A DNA stretch of 64,000 nucleotides from positions 1 to 64,000 of the forward strand of contig NZ_FMYF01000013.1 in assembly GCF_900092135.1 (NCBI RefSeq), read 5' to 3'. Made by a program: the position numbers and the translations under genes. The notes under the pieces are model-generated. The model was not told the origin of the DNA. It saw nothing but the letters and a program-made list of their open reading frames with translations, and made no database searches. Positions 33,428 through 42,502 of the stretch are shown one piece after another. Position 1 is the first letter of the stretch, and each line of letters opens with the position of its first letter. Source of the DNA: Raineyella antarctica. Its GTDB lineage: Bacteria; Actinomycetota; Actinomycetes; Propionibacteriales; Propionibacteriaceae.

Positions 33428-34150
33428 TCAGTCGCAGCCCTCGGGACCGCACGCCGGGGCGTCGCCGTCGGAGTCCAGGGTGATGAAGTTGCGTGGGGCC
33501 GGGTGGGCCTCCTCCCACACCTTCTGCAGGGCCTGGGCGAAGAGTTCGGTGGGCTGGGCGCCGGAGATCGCGTACTTGTCCTCGAGCACGAAGAAGGGCA
33601 CGCCGGTGACGCCGATCGACCGCGCGGTGTTGAAGTCCCCGAGCACCTCGGCGTGCAGCCGGTCGTCCTCCATCGCCGTCCGGACGGCCTCCTCGGACAG
33701 GCCGTGGCGGCCGCCGACGGCCACCAGCACCTCCGGGTCGCTGATCGCCTCACCGCGCAGGAAGTGCGCCGACAGCAGGTCGTCCTTCACCGCGCCGACG
33801 TCGACGCCGCCCGTGCCGGCGGCAAGGTGCAGCAGCAGGTGCGCGCGCAGCGAGTTGGCCGGCACCAGGCGGTCCCAGTCGTACTCCAGGCCCACGGTCC
33901 GGGCCTGCTCCGAGACCGTCCCGAGCATCTGGCCGACCTGCTCGGAGGACATGCCCTTGACCGAGGCGAGGTACTCCTGCTCGCTGCCCTCGTACCGCTC
34001 CGGCAGCGAGGGGTCGAGCTGGTAGGAGCGCCAGGTCACCCGTACGTCGTCCCTGTGCGCGAAGCCAGCGAGGGCGGCCTCGAAGCGGCGCTTGCCGATG
34101 AAGCACCACGGGCAGGCGATGTCGGACCAGATGTCGACGCGCAGGGTCAT
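33428..34150 (-). CDS. DsbA family oxidoreductase (FrnE-like)
   Basis: Thioredoxin-fold protein of the DsbA/FrnE/2-hydroxychromene-2-carboxylate isomerase group, 240 residues from the ATG at 34150, which follows AAGGAAGG. It opens VDIWSDIACPWCFIGKRRFE with active-site CPWC at 13-16, then a helical insertion and the cis-Pro loop GVTGVPFFV. No signal peptide, so it is cytoplasmic. The C-terminus is Cys-containing (ACGPEGCD). The upstream in-frame extension is rejected for lack of conservation. It lies 34 bp behind treY in the same direction and may be co-transcribed. Confidence 0.9.
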   Translation of the reverse strand: MTLRVDIWSDIACPWCFIGKRRFEAALAGFAHRDDVRVTWRSYQLDPSLPERYEGSEQEYLASVKGMSSEQVGQMLGTVSEQARTVGLEYDWDRLVPANSLRAHLLLHLAAGTGGVDVGAVKDDLLSAHFLRGEAISDPEVLVAVGGRHGLSEEAVRTAMEDDRLHAEVLGDFNTARSIGVTGVPFFVLEDKYAISGAQPTELFAQALQKVWEEAHPAPRNFITLDSDGDAPACGPEGCD

Positions 34151-34184
34151 GTCGTGCCTTCCTTGGGGGCCGTGGGGCCCTGGC

Positions 34185-36458
34185 TCATCGACGGACGAGC
34201 AGGGCCACGGGGTAGTCGAAGAGGATCTGTGCCACCTCGACCGTACCCGAGAAGGTCCCGGGCCGGAGCAGGCTGTCGTACGTTCCGTCGAGCCGGACGG
34301 TCGTGTCCCGCCACCCACCGGCGGCGGCGAGGCCGCGCGGCAACCGGGTTGCCAGGGTGATCGCACCGCCCCGGTCGAAGCCGACCAGGTGCTGTGCCGC
34401 CGGGCCGTCGGCCGGCACCGGCGCGTACCCGGTGAACAGCTCGGGACGGTTCCGGCGCAGGCGCAGGGCCTGCCCGGTGACCCACAGCTTCGCGGCGCCG
34501 GTGGCGTCGATCGGTGGTGCCTCGGTGCCCTGCAGGATGCGCTCGCAGGCGGCGAAGTCGACCTGGCGGCGGTTGTCGGGATCGACCAGTGAGTCGTCCC
34601 ACATCTCGGTGCCCTGGTAGACGTCCGGCACGCCGGGCATCGTCAGCTGGACGAGCTTCTGGCCCAGCGAGTTGGACCAGCCGGAGCGGGTGACCATGTC
34701 CAGGATGACGCGCAGCCTCTCGGCGTTGTCCGGGTCGTCGTACGCCCGGTCGATGGCCGCGTGCACGACCCGCTCGAACTCCTCGTTCGGGTCGGTCCAG
34801 CTGGTCTGGTCGGCCGCCTCGCGCATCGCCTTGGTGGCGTACGCCTGCACCCGCTCGCGCTCGATCGGGCCGGCCCCGGTCAGGGTCTGGGCCAGCAGGT
34901 AGGCCAGCGAACGGTTCTGGATGTCCATTCGCTCCACGAAACCCTGGGCGAACGGTGCCCACACCTCGCCGATCTCGGACAGCACGTTGAGCCGGGCCCG
35001 GACGTCCTCGCTGCGCTTGGTGTCGTGGGTGGACAGCGACGTCATCGACTCGGGCCAGTACAGCTGCCGGTCGACCATTCGGCGGTGGAACTCGTCCACG
35101 CCGATCCCGAACGTTCCGGGGTCGCCGCCGACCTCGTTGAGGGCGATGTAGCGCGAGTAGCGGTAGTAGGCCGTGTCCTCCACACCCTTGGCCATCACCG
35201 CGCCGCACAGCTGCTGGAACCGGACCGACATCGGGTCCTTCGGGTCGTGCAGCCGGTCGGTGACCTGGCCGATGACCTCCTTCAGGTCCGGCCGGGCCTC
35301 GATGGCTGCGCGCTCCGCGGCCAGCAGGTAGCCGTCGCCCTGGGGCAGGTAGGAGCGGTACACCTCGTAGCGGGCCGCGATCTCGGCGAGCGCCGACTCC
35401 AGCGGTTCGCGCTCCACTGCGGGGGCCAGACGGGCGATCCGGTGGCGCTCGGCCTCCAGCAGCTCGTACGCCGCGTTGAGCTTGCCCTCGAGGATGTGGT
35501 CCTCGATGTTCACGTGGTCACCGGTGATCGAGGTGTAGATCCGGGTGAACTGCTTCTCCGCGGACGTGTCGATGAACACGGCGCCGGCATCGAACATCGC
35601 GTCGTAGCCGCTGGTGCCCTGGATCGGCCAGCTAGGCAGGGACTCGTTGCGCTCCAGGATCTTCTCCCCGACGATCCAGGCGTCCGGGGCCAGCTCGCGC
35701 AACCGGACGAAGTAGCCTCCGGGGTCGGCCAGGCCGTCCGGGTGGTCCACCCGCAGGCCCTGGACGTCACCGTCGCTGATCCACTTGGCGATCCGGGTAT
35801 GCGTGGCCGCGAAGACCTCAGGGTCCTCCTGCCGCAGGCCGGCCAGCGAGGTCACCGTGAAGAACCGGCGGTAGGTGAGGGCGTCCCGGCCCAGCTGCCA
35901 GGGGACCAGCCGGTAGTACTGGCGCTGGTGCACCGCCCGGGCGGAGTCACCGGGGGACCAGGTGCCCTCGGCGACCGGGTAGCGGTGCTCGTAGTAGTGC
36001 AGTTCGGCGCCGTCGTCGGTCTCGACCAGCGCCAGCTGGTCCTCGCCGTCCTTGCCCAGCACCGGCAGCAGCACCGGGAAGCGCTCCCACTCGATGTCGT
36101 ACCAGCCCGCGTAGGGGGAGTCCTTGCCCTCCTTGAGGACGCTCCACCAGGACGGGTTCTGGTCGGGCTCGGCCACTCCGAGGTGGTTGGGGACGATGTC
36201 CACCACCACGTCGATACCGGCCGCCCGTGCCGCCTCGACCAGCTCGGCCCAGGCCGACTCGCCGCCACGCTGGGGGTCGACCTGCGTCGGGTCGACGCAG
36301 TCGTAGCCGTGCTCGGAGTCGAGTGTCGAGGTCAGGAGTGGCGAGAGGTACAACGCACCGACCCCCAGGTCACGCAGGTAGCCGACCATCCCCGCCGCAT
36401 CGCGCAGCGTGAAGTCCGGGGTGATCTGGAGTCGGTAGGTCGAGCTGGGTGCAGGCAC
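34185..36458 (-). CDS. treY: Malto-oligosyltrehalose synthase
   Basis: GH13 mutase that turns the reducing end of maltodextrins into an alpha,alpha-1,1 (trehalose) linkage; TreZ then cuts trehalose off. 757 residues from the GTG at 36458 (PAPSSTYRL), preceded by AAGGAAG. A much longer open frame upstream covers the divergent aldo/keto reductase region and is rejected. Region I is DIVPNH (87-92), region II GLRVDHPDG with nucleophile Asp238, region III VGEKILE with Glu265, region IV STHDTKRSEDVRARL. Its partner treZ is at 4118-5944. No treX or glgX gene is adjacent. Confidence 0.95.
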   Translation of the reverse strand: MPAPSSTYRLQITPDFTLRDAAGMVGYLRDLGVGALYLSPLLTSTLDSEHGYDCVDPTQVDPQRGGESAWAELVEAARAAGIDVVVDIVPNHLGVAEPDQNPSWWSVLKEGKDSPYAGWYDIEWERFPVLLPVLGKDGEDQLALVETDDGAELHYYEHRYPVAEGTWSPGDSARAVHQRQYYRLVPWQLGRDALTYRRFFTVTSLAGLRQEDPEVFAATHTRIAKWISDGDVQGLRVDHPDGLADPGGYFVRLRELAPDAWIVGEKILERNESLPSWPIQGTSGYDAMFDAGAVFIDTSAEKQFTRIYTSITGDHVNIEDHILEGKLNAAYELLEAERHRIARLAPAVEREPLESALAEIAARYEVYRSYLPQGDGYLLAAERAAIEARPDLKEVIGQVTDRLHDPKDPMSVRFQQLCGAVMAKGVEDTAYYRYSRYIALNEVGGDPGTFGIGVDEFHRRMVDRQLYWPESMTSLSTHDTKRSEDVRARLNVLSEIGEVWAPFAQGFVERMDIQNRSLAYLLAQTLTGAGPIERERVQAYATKAMREAADQTSWTDPNEEFERVVHAAIDRAYDDPDNAERLRVILDMVTRSGWSNSLGQKLVQLTMPGVPDVYQGTEMWDDSLVDPDNRRQVDFAACERILQGTEAPPIDATGAAKLWVTGQALRLRRNRPELFTGYAPVPADGPAAQHLVGFDRGGAITLATRLPRGLAAAGGWRDTTVRLDGTYDSLLRPGTFSGTVEVAQILFDYPVALLVRR

Positions 36459-36752
36459 GGGCTTCCTTTCGGTCAAGTCCGCCGCCAGACTATCGGTCCT
36501 GTCACTTCTTGCGGCCCGAGGACCCCGGAGGATCCAGGACCATGGCCGATCCGCCGCCGCGACGGACGGGTTCGGAGGCCGCGGCCAGGCGGCTGAACAG
36601 GCCTGCCGGGTCCGATTTCGGTCCAGCTCGTTCACTTCGTCGGTGCGGCCTGCCAGAGTGGGACCTGACCGTCCGGTGGCCACCGTCCGGTGGGTGCGCC
36701 GTGCACCCACCGGCCGCGCAGGCCCCGGTCCCTCGACCACCAGGAGTGATCC
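36459..36752. promoter_or_regulatory. Divergent treY / aldo-keto reductase intergenic region
   Basis: 294 bp without a gene; must contain both divergent promoters. A 12-bp direct repeat ACCGTCCGGTGG occurs at 36668-36679 and 36682-36693. A perfect 11-bp hairpin (36687-36697 with 36703-36713) sits about 40 bp before the reductase start. I could not fix a -10 box. Confidence 0.45.
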
Positions 36753-37592
36753 ATGACGACCAACCTCGCGCCCACTGTCCCCTTGCTCGGCGGGGGCCGG
36801 ATGCCGCTGCTCGGCCTCGGTACCTGGCCGATGACCGGTGCCGAGTGCACCGAGGCGGTGGCCACCGCCATCGACGCCGGCTACCGCCTGGTCGACACTG
36901 CCGAGAACTACGAGAACGAGGCCGCCGTCGGCGCCGGCGTCCTGCAGGCGTCCGTGCCCCGCGAGGAGGTGTTCGTCACCACCAAGTTCAACCAGAAGTG
37001 GCACGGGCGTGACCTGGTCACCCAGGCGCTCGAGGCGGCGCTGGAGCGGATGGGCCTGGACTACGTCGACCTGTGCCTGGTGCACTGGCCCAACCCCGGG
37101 CACGGCCGTTACGTCGAGGCCTTCGAGGGTCTCCTCGCCGCGCAGCAGGCCGGGTTGACCAGGTCGGTCGGCACGTCGAACTACACCGCTGAGTTCCTCG
37201 AGGCGCTGTTCGATGCCGGCTACGTGCCGGAGGTCAACCAGATCGAACTGGACCCGACGCGCCCCCGCCGCGACCTGCAGGCGATCCACCGCGAGAAGGG
37301 CATCGTCACCGAGGCCTGGAGCCCGCTGGGCCGCTACCACCGCGACGACCTGATGGCCGCACCCGCCGTCGCCGACGCCGCTCGCGAGCTCGACCGGACC
37401 CCGGCCCAGATCGTGCTGCGCTGGGAGGTCCAGCAGGACATCGTGGCGGTACCGAAGTCCGCGGACCCGGCGCGCCAGGTCGAGAACCTGTCCCTGTTCG
37501 ACTTCGAGCTCTCGGCCGAGCAGATGGCCGCCATCGACGCGCTGGCGGACCCGAACGCCGACATCGTCTCCCCGCTCGAGTTCGGCCACTGA
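36753..37592 (+). CDS. Aldo/keto reductase
   Basis: NADPH-dependent carbonyl reductase of the AKR superfamily, 279 residues. The catalytic tetrad is Asp48, Tyr53, Lys78 and His111 (VDTAENY, TTKFNQKW, LVHWPNP). The cofactor segment near the C-terminus reads VAVPKSADPARQVENL. It resembles the AKR5/2,5-diketo-gluconate reductase-like group; the physiological substrate is unknown. A 13-bp hairpin terminator follows. Confidence 0.92.
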   Translation: MTTNLAPTVPLLGGGRMPLLGLGTWPMTGAECTEAVATAIDAGYRLVDTAENYENEAAVGAGVLQASVPREEVFVTTKFNQKWHGRDLVTQALEAALERMGLDYVDLCLVHWPNPGHGRYVEAFEGLLAAQQAGLTRSVGTSNYTAEFLEALFDAGYVPEVNQIELDPTRPRRDLQAIHREKGIVTEAWSPLGRYHRDDLMAAPAVADAARELDRTPAQIVLRWEVQQDIVAVPKSADPARQVENLSLFDFELSAEQMAAIDALADPNADIVSPLEFGH

Positions 37593-37611
37593 GGCTCCCG
37601 AGCCAGCCGGG

Positions 37612-37653
37612 CGTACGGCCGCGGACCTCGGCGTCGAGTGCCGCGGCCGTACG
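37612..37653 (+). terminator. Terminator after the aldo/keto reductase gene
   Basis: A perfect 13-bp stem CGTACGGCCGCGG/CCGCGGCCGTACG closes a 16-nt loop. Confidence 0.75.
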
Positions 37654-37732
37654 TCCATCCATACGTCCACCAGCTCGTCCGACCGCCCCGTAGCCAAGCC
37701 TTTCCTCGGTATCCCGGGGGGCCGCCGACGGT

Positions 37733-37738
37733 TACCGT
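37733..37738 (+). promoter_or_regulatory. -10 box of the CDF transporter gene
   Basis: TACCGT lies 8 bp before the ATG at 37747, which would give a leaderless or nearly leaderless mRNA. No clear -35. Confidence 0.4.
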
Positions 37739-37746
37739 TGTTGTAC

Positions 37747-38721
37747 ATGAGCACCAACGAGACCGCCGGTCGCCCGGTCGACCTCCACTTCCTCCGCCGC
37801 TTCATGTGGCTGTCCGTGGCCGCGGCGCTGGCCACCATGGCGATCAAGGGTGGCGCCGCCTACCTGACCGGATCGGTCGGCCTGCTGTCCGATGCGCTGG
37901 AGTCCACGGTCAACCTGGCCGCCGCGCTGATCGGTGTCTGGGCCCTCACCCTGGCCGCCAAGCCGGCCGACGAGGGGCACCCGTTCGGGCACGGCAAGGC
38001 GGAGTACTTCTCCTCCCTCGCCGAGGGATCGATGATCCTGGTCGCGGCGACACTGATCGTCTACACCGCCATCCAGCGGCTGATCCACCCGGCTCCGGTC
38101 GAGGAGATCGGCGTGGGCCTGCTGCTGTCCACCGGTGCCTCACTGATCAACCTGGCGGTCGCGCTCGTGCTGCGGCGCGTCGGCCGGCGGCACCGCTCGA
38201 TCGCGCTGGAGGCCGACGGCAAGCACCTGATGACCGACGTGTGGACCTCGGCCGGCGTGCTGGTCGGGGTGGGGCTGGTATTCGTCACCGGCTGGCAGCC
38301 GCTCGACCCGATCGTCGCCCTGCTGGTGGGCGTCAACATCCTGGTCACCGGCTGGGGCCTGCTGCGCCGCTCCGGGACCCTGCTGCTCAGCAGCTCGATC
38401 GAGGAGTCCGAGCTGGCGCTGCTGCGTGAGGTGGAGGCCAGGGTCGCCGCGCGTGAACCCGTGCACTTCCTGCGCAACCAGACCGTCCAGCAGGGCCAGA
38501 CGGCGCTGGTCCACGCCTTCATGTGCGTCCCGGACGACTGGACGGTGCTGCGGGCCCGGCGGCTGGCCGAGGAGGTCAAGCAGGAGCTGACCGCCGTGCT
38601 GCACCGGACCGACACCTACGTGCACGTCCAGTCGCACTCCTCCCACGACGTCGAGTCGGACGAGGTGCTCGAGGCGCTGGAGCGCGAGAGCCGCCAGTCA
38701 CGCGAGCAGTCCGCCGGCTGA
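37747..38721 (+). CDS. Cation diffusion facilitator transporter
   Basis: Proton-coupled divalent metal exporter of the CDF family, 324 residues. Six membrane helices are expected in the first 210 residues. Metal-site residues include Asp49 in GLLSDALEST (helix 2) and His160/Asp164 in KHLMTD (helix 5). HPFGHGK (78-84) is the family signature in the loop after helix 2. The cytoplasmic C-terminal domain is complete. The metal (Zn, Fe or Mn) cannot be told from the sequence. The stop codon abuts the stop codon of the convergent sixA-like gene with no gap. Confidence 0.92.
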   Translation: MSTNETAGRPVDLHFLRRFMWLSVAAALATMAIKGGAAYLTGSVGLLSDALESTVNLAAALIGVWALTLAAKPADEGHPFGHGKAEYFSSLAEGSMILVAATLIVYTAIQRLIHPAPVEEIGVGLLLSTGASLINLAVALVLRRVGRRHRSIALEADGKHLMTDVWTSAGVLVGVGLVFVTGWQPLDPIVALLVGVNILVTGWGLLRRSGTLLLSSSIEESELALLREVEARVAAREPVHFLRNQTVQQGQTALVHAFMCVPDDWTVLRARRLAEEVKQELTAVLHRTDTYVHVQSHSSHDVESDEVLEALERESRQSREQSAG

Positions 38722-39243
38722 TCAGCAGGAAGCGGGGTCGTTGCCCTCCGAGCCGACGGTGCCCAGCAGGCGTACGCCACTGCGCTCGCCATCGGCCAGC
38801 TCGGCCCAGGTGCACGGCAGCTGGACCGCCATCACGGCGGAGACGGGGAAGGCACAGCGTACGGCGTCCGCATCCCCGTGGCCCGCGTCGTACGACAGCT
38901 CGTTGGCCAGCATCGGCAGCCCGGGGGAGTGCGCGACCACCAGCAGGGAGTCGACCTCGTCCTCGATCTCGCCGATCCGCTGCAGGAGCGTCTCCACGTC
39001 GGCCAGGTAGAGCGCGTCCTGGTACTCCTCGCGAGGCTCGCCGGGCAGGGCGAGGCCGGCGACGGTCTGGCGGCAGCGCTCGGCGCTGGAGCTCATCACG
39101 ACCTGGATACCGGCGTCGGCCAGCAGGGCACCGGCCGCGGCGGCCTGCCGTTGGCCGAAGTCACTGAGCGGGCGCTCCTTGTCGGAGGCGACGGAATGCG
39201 CCGCGGCCTCGCCGTGGCGCATCAGGTAGAGCATACGTTCCAT
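38722..39243 (-). CDS. SixA-like phosphohistidine phosphatase
   Basis: Histidine phosphatase superfamily protein of 173 residues from the ATG at 39243. The catalytic RHG is at 9-11 (MRHGEAAAHS), with the second phosphate pocket RCRQT and His in VVAHSPGLP. It resembles E. coli SixA, which removes phosphate from phosphohistidine; members may instead act on small phosphoesters. A -10 box TACCCT ends 7 bp before the ATG, suggesting a leaderless mRNA separate from the nar operon upstream. An ATG three codons on is possible. Confidence 0.87.
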   Translation of the reverse strand: MERMLYLMRHGEAAAHSVASDKERPLSDFGQRQAAAAGALLADAGIQVVMSSSAERCRQTVAGLALPGEPREEYQDALYLADVETLLQRIGEIEDEVDSLLVVAHSPGLPMLANELSYDAGHGDADAVRCAFPVSAVMAVQLPCTWAELADGERSGVRLLGTVGSEGNDPASC

Positions 39244-39250
39244 ACCCCCC

Positions 39251-39256
39251 AGGGTA
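39251..39256 (-). promoter_or_regulatory. -10 box of the sixA-like gene (leaderless)
   Basis: On the minus strand TACCCT is followed by 7 bp and then ATG. The intervening G tract could alternatively act as a ribosome binding site. Confidence 0.45.
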
Positions 39257-39266
39257 CCGGAGCGGG

Positions 39267-39300
39267 GGAGGGCGGACGACGCGCGTGCCGTCCGCCCTCC
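39267..39300 (-). terminator. Terminator of the nar operon
   Basis: A perfect 12-bp stem GGAGGGCGGACG/CGTCCGCCCTCC closes a 10-nt loop, about 28 bp after the narI stop. Confidence 0.8.
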
Positions 39301-39327
39301 CCCCGCGTCCACCTTCCGGCGCCCGGC

Positions 39328-40128
39328 TCAGGGGTTCGGATCCTCCGAGGGCGGGTGCACCCGTCCGCCGCGGGAACGATCCAGGGACACCGGTCCGACG
39401 ATCGGCTCCCACCCCCGGTCGGGGCGCCGGATCGACGGGTTCGCCTCGCGGGACCGGTAGACGATGTAGGGCCGGGTCGGGTAGGCGAGCGGGACCGAGA
39501 AGGCGTGCACCAGGCGGGTGTACGGCCAGATCGCGAAGAGCAGGAACGCCGCCACGATGTGCAGTTGGAAGTACAGCGGCACCCCGGTCATCAGGTCCGC
39601 CTGCGGCTGCAGGCCCAGGATCGAGCGCAGCCACGGCGAGATGGTCGCCCGGTAGTCGTAGCCCTCGCCGCCCAGCACCTGGTACATCACCGTCGCGATG
39701 CTGCCGAGCAGGATCGGCAGCGCCAGCAGGACGTACATCACCTTGTCGTTGACGGTGGTCGCCTGGAAGACGCCACCGACCGTACGCCGGCGGTAGATCA
39801 GCAGGGCCAGGCCGAGCACGGTGGCCAGGCCGGCCAGCCCGCCGCCGACGGTGGCGAGCAGGTGGTAGGCCTCCTGCTTGATGCCCATCCCCTCGGTCCA
39901 GGTCTTCGGGACCAGCAGGCCCATCACGTGACCGGCACCGACGGCAAGGATGCCGTAGTGGAACAGGGGTGATCCGAGCCGCAGCATCCGGCTCTCGTGC
40001 AGCTCGGAGGAGCGCGTGGTCCAGCCGAACTTGTCATGGCGGTAGCGCCAGATGGTCCCGACCACGAGCATGGTCAGGCTGACGTAGGGGAAGACGATCC
40101 ACAGCATGATTTCCAGGGCAGTCATCAT
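39328..40128 (-). CDS. narI: Respiratory nitrate reductase gamma subunit (cytochrome b)
   Basis: Membrane di-heme subunit that takes electrons from quinol to NarH. 266 residues from the ATG at 40128, which overlaps the narJ stop (ATGA). Five membrane helices are predicted. Heme b ligands are His57 and His67 (FHYGILAVGAGH) and His190 and His208 (YFQLHIV, TRLVHAF), the same pairing as in E. coli NarI. A C-terminal tail of about 45 residues is hydrophilic and longer than in the enteric protein. Confidence 0.95.
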   Translation of the reverse strand: MMTALEIMLWIVFPYVSLTMLVVGTIWRYRHDKFGWTTRSSELHESRMLRLGSPLFHYGILAVGAGHVMGLLVPKTWTEGMGIKQEAYHLLATVGGGLAGLATVLGLALLIYRRRTVGGVFQATTVNDKVMYVLLALPILLGSIATVMYQVLGGEGYDYRATISPWLRSILGLQPQADLMTGVPLYFQLHIVAAFLLFAIWPYTRLVHAFSVPLAYPTRPYIVYRSREANPSIRRPDRGWEPIVGPVSLDRSRGGRVHPPSEDPNP

Positions 40129-40868
40129 CGCTCCAGGGGGTGGGTCGAGCCGGTGCCGGCCGTACGTCGGAGGGCCTCGGTGGGCACCAGGGGTTCGCGG
40201 GGACCGAGGGCGTCGACGCCGACCATCTCGGTCGGGGGGCCGCCGGCGATCAGGTCGAGGGTACGCAGGCGGGTGGCCTCGTCCACGTGCGGCAGCGTGA
40301 GGGTGACCGCCTCCACGACGGCCTTCCAGGGGCTGGCCAGCTGCCCCAGCGCCTCGCGCAGGACCTCCAGGCCCTCGCGGTGCGAGCCCAGCAGGACCCC
40401 TGCCACCTCCGGGTCCCCGAGGGCCGAGAACTCCAGCACGACCGGCAGGTAGTCGGGCAGCTCGTTGGCGGCGAGCTCGTGGCCGGCGGCCCGGTAGGCC
40501 TCCAGGAAGGTGACCAGCGCCGTGCCGCGCTTGCGCGTGTCGCCGGTCAGGTAGTACGAGAGGTAGAGCGAGCACTTCCGCTTCAGGTCGAAGGTCTCCA
40601 CGTACTGCTGGGCCAGGGCATCGCCACCGACGTGGCGGGCATGGGCCAGGAAGGTCGCGAGCCGGTCGCCGATCGGGCGGGGCAGCGCAGCGACCTCGGC
40701 CTCGACCGCCGGGTAGCGCTCGAGGTTGGCGGGCGTGGGGTAGTCCAGCAGCACGGCCGCAGCCATGTGCGTCAGGGCGCGCTGCCGGGCGGAGTGCGGG
40801 ACGACGGCCAGCGCCGGCCGGCGGGGTCGGCCGAGGAAGCTTCCCCGGCCCGCTCCGGGAAGACTCAC
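40125..40868 (-). CDS. narJ: Nitrate reductase molybdenum cofactor assembly chaperone
   Basis: Cytoplasmic system-specific chaperone that holds apo-NarGH for insertion of the molybdenum cofactor and is absent from the final enzyme. 247 residues from the GTG at 40868, which overlaps the narH stop (GTGA). The all-helical TorD/NarJ core includes LLDYPTP, YVETFDLKRKCSLYLSYYL and NELPDYLPVVLEF. Longer in-frame readings upstream lie over narH and are rejected. Confidence 0.94.
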   Translation of the reverse strand: MSLPGAGRGSFLGRPRRPALAVVPHSARQRALTHMAAAVLLDYPTPANLERYPAVEAEVAALPRPIGDRLATFLAHARHVGGDALAQQYVETFDLKRKCSLYLSYYLTGDTRKRGTALVTFLEAYRAAGHELAANELPDYLPVVLEFSALGDPEVAGVLLGSHREGLEVLREALGQLASPWKAVVEAVTLTLPHVDEATRLRTLDLIAGGPPTEMVGVDALGPREPLVPTEALRRTAGTGSTHPLER

Positions 40869-42502
40869 AGCGCACCTCCGGCGAAGCCCGGGGTGCCGGG
40901 GAAGCCATCCAGGTCCTCGCGCCGGCTCAGGGTGAGCCGGACCCGCTGCGCCCCACCGGGCGAGCCGGATCCGTGCGAGCCACCATGGTCGGCCTCGGAG
41001 TGTGCGTGCCCGGCCGCGGCCAGTCCCGGACCGTTCATCCCGACCCCGTCGGGCTCGTCGAGCGAGCAGCCCATCGGGTCGACCGCCGCCATGGCGCGGC
41101 CGATCTCGCCGTGCGTGGTCGGGATGACGTACCGCTCGTCGTAGTCGGCGATGGCCAGCAGCCGGTACATGTCCTCGACCTCCTGCCCGGTCATCCCGAC
41201 CGCCGCGGCGATCTCCTCCTGCGGCGGGTTGCCCAGGTTGATGTCGCGCATGTACGAGCGCATCGCGGCCAGCCGGCGCAGCGCCAGCTCGACCGGACGG
41301 GGGTCGCCGGCGGTGAACAGCTCGGCCATGTACTCCAGCGGGATGCGCATCGTCGACAGCGCGGTCAGCAGCACCCGGTGGTCCTCGGCATCGTTCCCGG
41401 TCCGGGCGACCTCGTCGACGATCGGGGACAGCGGCGGCACGTACCAGACCATCGGCAGCGTGCGGTACTCCGGGTGCAGTGGCAGCGCGACCTCGTAGTC
41501 GTGGATCAGGCGCCACACGGGGGAGCGCTGGGCGGCCTGGATCCAGTCGTGCGGGATGCCGGCGGCCTCTGCGGCGACCTGGACCGCGGGGTCGTGCGGG
41601 TCGAGGAAGGCGTTCCGCTGGGCGGCGAGCAGGTCGTGCTCGTCCTCCACCGAGGCGGCCTCGGTGACCCGGTCGGCGTCGTACAGCACGATGCCGAGGT
41701 AGCGCAGCCGGCCCACGCAGGTCTCGGAGCAGACCGTGGGCAGCCCCTCCTCCAGCCGCGGGTAGCAGAGCGTGCACTTCTCGGCCTTGCCGGAGCGGTG
41801 GTTGAAGTAGACCTTCTTGTACGGGCAGCCGGAGACGCACATCCGCCAGCCGCGGCACTGGTCCTGGTCGACCAGCACGATCCCGTCCTCGACCCGCTTG
41901 TACATCGCGCCCGAGGGGCAGGAGGCCACACAGCTGGGGTTGAGGCAGTGCTCGCAGATCCGGGGCAGGTAGAACATGAAGGTCTTCTCGTACTCGAGCC
42001 GGACCTTCTCGTTCATCTTCGCCAGGATCGGGTCGTTGACGGCGATCTCCTGGGAGCCGGCCAGGTCGTCGTCCCAGTTGGCCGACCAGGAGATCTTCAT
42101 CTCCTCGCCGGTGATCAGCGAACGCGGGCGCGCCACCGGTACGTGCGGGGAGTCCGCGGGCGCGGTCAGCAGCATGTCGTAGTCGTACGTCCACGGCTCG
42201 TAGTAGTCGGCGATCTTGGGCATGTCCGGGTTGTAGAAGATCGTCGCCAGCTTGCGCAGGCGACCGCCGCCGCGCAGCCGGATCCGGCCGTTGGGCTGGC
42301 GGATCCAGCCGCCCTTCCAGCGGTCCTGGTCCTCGTACGTCCGGGGGTAGCCGAGGCCCGGACGGGTCTCGACGTTGTTGAACCAGACGTACTCCAGGCC
42401 GGACCGGTTGGTCCACGCCTGCTTGCACGTGACCGAGCAGGTGTGGCACCCGATGCACTTGTCGAGGTTCATCACCATCGCCATCTGCGCCATGATCCGC
42501 AT
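40865..42502 (-). CDS. narH: Respiratory nitrate reductase beta subunit
   Basis: Iron-sulfur electron-transfer subunit, 545 residues from the ATG at 42502. Four Cys clusters are clear: CIGCHTCSVTC (16-26), CEHCLNPSCVASC, CRGWRMCVSGC (Trp in place of Cys, the [3Fe-4S] site) and CTLCY...CSETC. The C-terminal tail is His/Gly-rich and variable. The start overlaps the narG stop by one base (TGATG) and the stop overlaps narJ, so G, H, J and I form one coupled operon. Confidence 0.96.
   Translation of the reverse strand: MRIMAQMAMVMNLDKCIGCHTCSVTCKQAWTNRSGLEYVWFNNVETRPGLGYPRTYEDQDRWKGGWIRQPNGRIRLRGGGRLRKLATIFYNPDMPKIADYYEPWTYDYDMLLTAPADSPHVPVARPRSLITGEEMKISWSANWDDDLAGSQEIAVNDPILAKMNEKVRLEYEKTFMFYLPRICEHCLNPSCVASCPSGAMYKRVEDGIVLVDQDQCRGWRMCVSGCPYKKVYFNHRSGKAEKCTLCYPRLEEGLPTVCSETCVGRLRYLGIVLYDADRVTEAASVEDEHDLLAAQRNAFLDPHDPAVQVAAEAAGIPHDWIQAAQRSPVWRLIHDYEVALPLHPEYRTLPMVWYVPPLSPIVDEVARTGNDAEDHRVLLTALSTMRIPLEYMAELFTAGDPRPVELALRRLAAMRSYMRDINLGNPPQEEIAAAVGMTGQEVEDMYRLLAIADYDERYVIPTTHGEIGRAMAAVDPMGCSLDEPDGVGMNGPGLAAAGHAHSEADHGGSHGSGSPGGAQRVRLTLSRREDLDGFPGTPGFAGGAL

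Noticed and set aside
36459-37847. Long N-terminal extension of treY
   Set aside because: It lies over the aldo/keto reductase gene and its promoter, has antisense-type composition, and a well-placed GTG with a strong ribosome binding site gives a normal-length TreY.
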